Below, one piece after another: positions 61,994-64,000 of a stretch of DNA of 64,000 nucleotides. This stretch comes from Pontibacter rufus (lineage in GTDB: Bacteria; Bacteroidota; Bacteroidia; Cytophagales; Hymenobacteraceae), in assembly GCF_015694705.1 (NCBI RefSeq), contig NZ_JADQDR010000015.1:36610-100609 (forward strand), given 5' to 3'. The stretch's first letter is position 1. Each line of letters starts with the position of its first letter. Made by a program: the position numbers and the translations under genes. The notes under the pieces are model-generated. The model saw only the letters and a program-made list of their open reading frames with translations, searched no databases and had not been told where the DNA came from.

Positions 61994-64000
61994 TATTTAG
62001 ATCTTTCTTCCCCGGAGTATTTAGATGTAACTTTCCCTTTGGAATTGGTAGCCAGTCTGCTGTTGCCTGCCGATGCTTTCAGCTGCTTTTGCTTAACAGG
62101 TACAGCGGTCAAACGGCGATCTTTGCCGTTATTAAAGACCAGGTTACCATCAATCAGCTTAAAGGCTGAAATACTGATTTGCAGATCGGCAGCAATATCA
62201 TTCAGGTTCTGCGAAGACGAGGTCAGCTCCTGCATGGAGGCCGACAGTTGCTTTGCCGTACCGGCCACCTGCTGCGTGCCCGAGGCCGTTTGTTCGGCAA
62301 TGGCCACTACTTCCTCCACATACTTCACCACATCGCCAATAGAGGATTTCTGCACCTCCGTCGCTGTCAGGATATCCTGTGCGGTGCGCAAGGTTTCGCC
62401 ACTGGAAGCGGCAATGTTCTTAAAGGCCCCGGAGGCTTCAAAGGTTGCGTTCTTTCCTTTCAGTACGCGGCCTTCCATGGTCGAGATCGCTGTAGCAGCA
62501 GATGCAGTATCTTTTTTCACATCTTCTACGAGTGTAGCAATCTCGCTCGCTGATTTACGGGAACCTTCTGCCAGTTTCCTGATTTCTTCGGCTACAACGG
62601 CAAAACCTCTGCCAGCTTCACCGGCACGGGCCGCCTCTATGGCAGCGTTCAGGGCCAGCAGGTTGGTTTGAGAAGCGATATCCGTAATCACACCCAGGGA
62701 CTTAGATATTTCCTGCGAACGGGTACTCAATACTTCAATTGTTTTTGCCGTGAGAACCGCAGAACTGGATATTTCCTCCATGTTGCGCACCACCTCGGCT
62801 ACCGTTTTCAGACCCAGCTGGGAAGTTTCCTCACCCACTTTAGCGGACTTGTTCACTACCTCTGCCCGATTGGCGGTTTCTTTGGTAGCTTTCATGATTT
62901 CCTCAATCAGCTTAAAGGCCTGGTCGGTTTTAAGGGCCTGGTTTTGCGCACCCTCCGCCATTTGCTGCATCGCCAGGGCAACATCCAGTGTCACTTTGTT
63001 CATCTCCAGCCCTTTGCCGGCCATCTCTTCTGAGGAACCACCCACTATGAGCGACGAATCATTAATTTCGCCCAGGAGCGCATTCAGGTTCTCTACCGCC
63101 AGGTTCAGCGCGTTGGCCGTGTCCATAATATCTCCGGCTGTCTGTGTTTCCACTTTCTGCGTTAAGTCACCTTCAGAGATAGCGCGTACCACCCGTGATA
63201 CATCCAGCATCGGCGTTACGATAGATTCCAGCATGTCATTTACCGTGTCAACGAGTTCTTTCCAGCTGCCGCCCACACCTTGCAGGGTTGCACGTTCTGT
63301 CAGTTTTCCTTCCACACCGGCAACTCTGGCCACGCGGCTTACTTCACCTGCCAGTCGGTTCAGATCCACTACCATCGAGTTGATTGTTTCTGCCAGCTCG
63401 GCCACTTCTCCCTTCGCTTCGAGCGTTAGTTTCTGCGTCAGGTCGCCTTTCGATACGGCTGTTACAACTTTTACAATACCACGTACCTGTATGGTCAGGT
63501 TGCTGGCCATGGTGTTTACATTATCCGTCAGGTCTTTCCATACACCGGCTACGTTTGGCACATTGGCCTGCCCGCCCAGCTTTCCTTCCGTTCCCACTTC
63601 CAGTGCCACACGTGTTACTTCACCGGCAAATATGTTGAGCGAATCCACCATCTGGTTGATGTTTTCCTTCAGCTCCGCCATTTCTCCCTTCACATCCACT
63701 GATACCTTTTGCGTCAGGTCACCTTTGGCTACAGCCGTAGATACCTTGGCAATATCGCGTACCTGCAGCGTCAGGTTGCTGGCCATGGTATTCACATTGT
63801 CAGTAAGCTCCTTCCAGGTGCCCCGTACCTTTGGCACCGCTGCCTGTCCTCCGAGCTTTCCTTCCGTGCCTACTTCACGGGCCACCCTGGTTACCTCATC
63901 GGCAAAAATGTTGAGCGAGTCCACCATCTGGTTGAGGTTCTCCTTCAGGTCGAGAATCTCCCCTCTTGCCTCTACCGTAATTTTCTGCGTCAGGTCGCCT
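61993..64000 (-). CDS. Poly-HAMP methyl-accepting chemotaxis receptor, C-terminal part (partial)
   Basis: The gene continues past the right edge; an ATG at 63927 is internal. The visible N-terminal part consists of HAMP-like units of about 92 residues, each with GTEGKLGGQA, a W-K-(E/D)-L-T-D-N-V-N block, VAKGDLTQK-type text and an NxMVDSLN start. Three units are complete, a fourth extends off the edge, and the third (GVEGKLTERA) is diverged. A methyl-accepting signalling domain follows, with the hairpin tip AAIEAARAGEAGRGFAVVAEEIRKLAEGS. No membrane segment is seen in 644 residues. It is probably a cytoplasmic sensor (similar poly-HAMP arrays occur in other Bacteroidota and myxobacteria). First gene of the chemosensory operon. 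Confidence 0.93.
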   Translation of the reverse strand, partial: GDLTQKITVEARGEILDLKENLNQMVDSLNIFADEVTRVAREVGTEGKLGGQAAVPKVRGTWKELTDNVNTMASNLTLQVRDIAKVSTAVAKGDLTQKVSVDVKGEMAELKENINQMVDSLNIFAGEVTRVALEVGTEGKLGGQANVPNVAGVWKDLTDNVNTMASNLTIQVRGIVKVVTAVSKGDLTQKLTLEAKGEVAELAETINSMVVDLNRLAGEVSRVARVAGVEGKLTERATLQGVGGSWKELVDTVNDMLESIVTPMLDVSRVVRAISEGDLTQKVETQTAGDIMDTANALNLAVENLNALLGEINDSSLIVGGSSEEMAGKGLEMNKVTLDVALAMQQMAEGAQNQALKTDQAFKLIEEIMKATKETANRAEVVNKSAKVGEETSQLGLKTVAEVVRNMEEISSSAVLTAKTIEVLSTRSQEISKSLGVITDIASQTNLLALNAAIEAARAGEAGRGFAVVAEEIRKLAEGSRKSASEIATLVEDVKKDTASAATAISTMEGRVLKGKNATFEASGAFKNIAASSGETLRTAQDILTATEVQKSSIGDVVKYVEEVVAIAEQTASGTQQVAGTAKQLSASMQELTSSSQNLNDIAADLQISISAFKLIDGNLVFNNGKDRRLTAVPVKQKQLKASAGNSRLATNSKGKVTSKYSGEERSK

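Noticed and set aside
61853..62671. 272-codon Ser/Ala/Cys-rich open frame on the plus strand
   Set aside because: Antisense to the receptor signalling domain, which is highly conserved; composition is typical of a shadow frame.
61993..64000. Tandem repeats that might be a CRISPR or satellite array
   Set aside because: The repeats have a period near 276 bases and encode HAMP domains in frame, so they are protein repeats.
1..64000. tRNA, rRNA, CRISPR, transposase or prophage genes
   Set aside because: I looked through all intergenic regions and reading frames and found none that I could support.

Overview
The window looks like a chromosomal segment of a Bacteroidota bacterium, most likely order Cytophagales, family Hymenobacteraceae (Pontibacter-like). 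This placement is inference. It rests on gene content (Bacteroidota-type AddA/AddB-like nucleases, DUF4625 lipoprotein, OMP_b-brl-type TonB-linked receptor, M2 peptidase, pirin), on occasional TAnnTTTG-type promoter elements, and on start codons without clear Shine-Dalgarno sequences. Base composition is moderate in GC, except for one AT-rich island at about 9.3-11.15 kb. No rRNA, tRNA, CRISPR array, insertion sequence or prophage was found.

Layout. 1-1621: 5' part of glutamate synthase (gltB, minus), divergent from an aldo/keto reductase. 3.5-9.2 kb: a complete RND efflux operon (TolC-like channel, adaptor lipoprotein, AcrB-like pump) ended by a long-stem terminator. 9.5-11.0 kb: an AT-rich AAA-type ATPase gene, the best candidate for transferred DNA. 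11.2-17.1 kb: 2,4-dienoyl-CoA reductase-like SDR, a nuclease A inhibitor homologue, a CrtI-like oxidoreductase broken by a +1 frameshift, a YeeZ-like SDR, an HI0933-like flavoprotein and a DUF2383 protein. 17-20 kb: a REP-like palindrome and a DeaD-like RNA helicase with a long leader. 20.9-30.1 kb: AddA-like and AddB-like subunits of one recombination nuclease, separated by three unrelated genes and two inverted repeats. 30.6-40.3 kb: envelope genes (DUF4625 lipoprotein, cell-wall amidase, barrel protein, two TPR paralogues, OmpA lipoprotein, membrane proteins), a beta-CASP RNase-like hydrolase and a RES-Xre toxin-antitoxin pair. 40.7-50.8 kb: TonB-linked receptor-like protein, DbpA-like helicase, secreted S1/P1-type hydrolase, histidine phosphatase, RmuC and an ACE-like dipeptidase. 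51-57.2 kb: pirin, LexA/CI-like S24 regulator, RecQ, copper-binding four-helix protein, small membrane protein and agmatinase-type ureohydrolase. 57.5-64 kb: a chemosensory operon on the minus strand in the order poly-HAMP receptor, CheW, CheY, CheB, CheA, CheC. The receptor runs off the right edge.

The most striking signal belongs to no single gene. The heptamer AAGTATA (or TATACTT) occurs about 115 times by eye in 64 kb, against roughly 8 expected by chance. It lies in both orientations, inside genes and between them, and often as inverted pairs forming terminator stems. It is absent from the AT-rich AAA-ATPase island. The pattern recalls DNA-uptake sequences or the cyanobacterial HIP1 repeat, but its function here is unknown.
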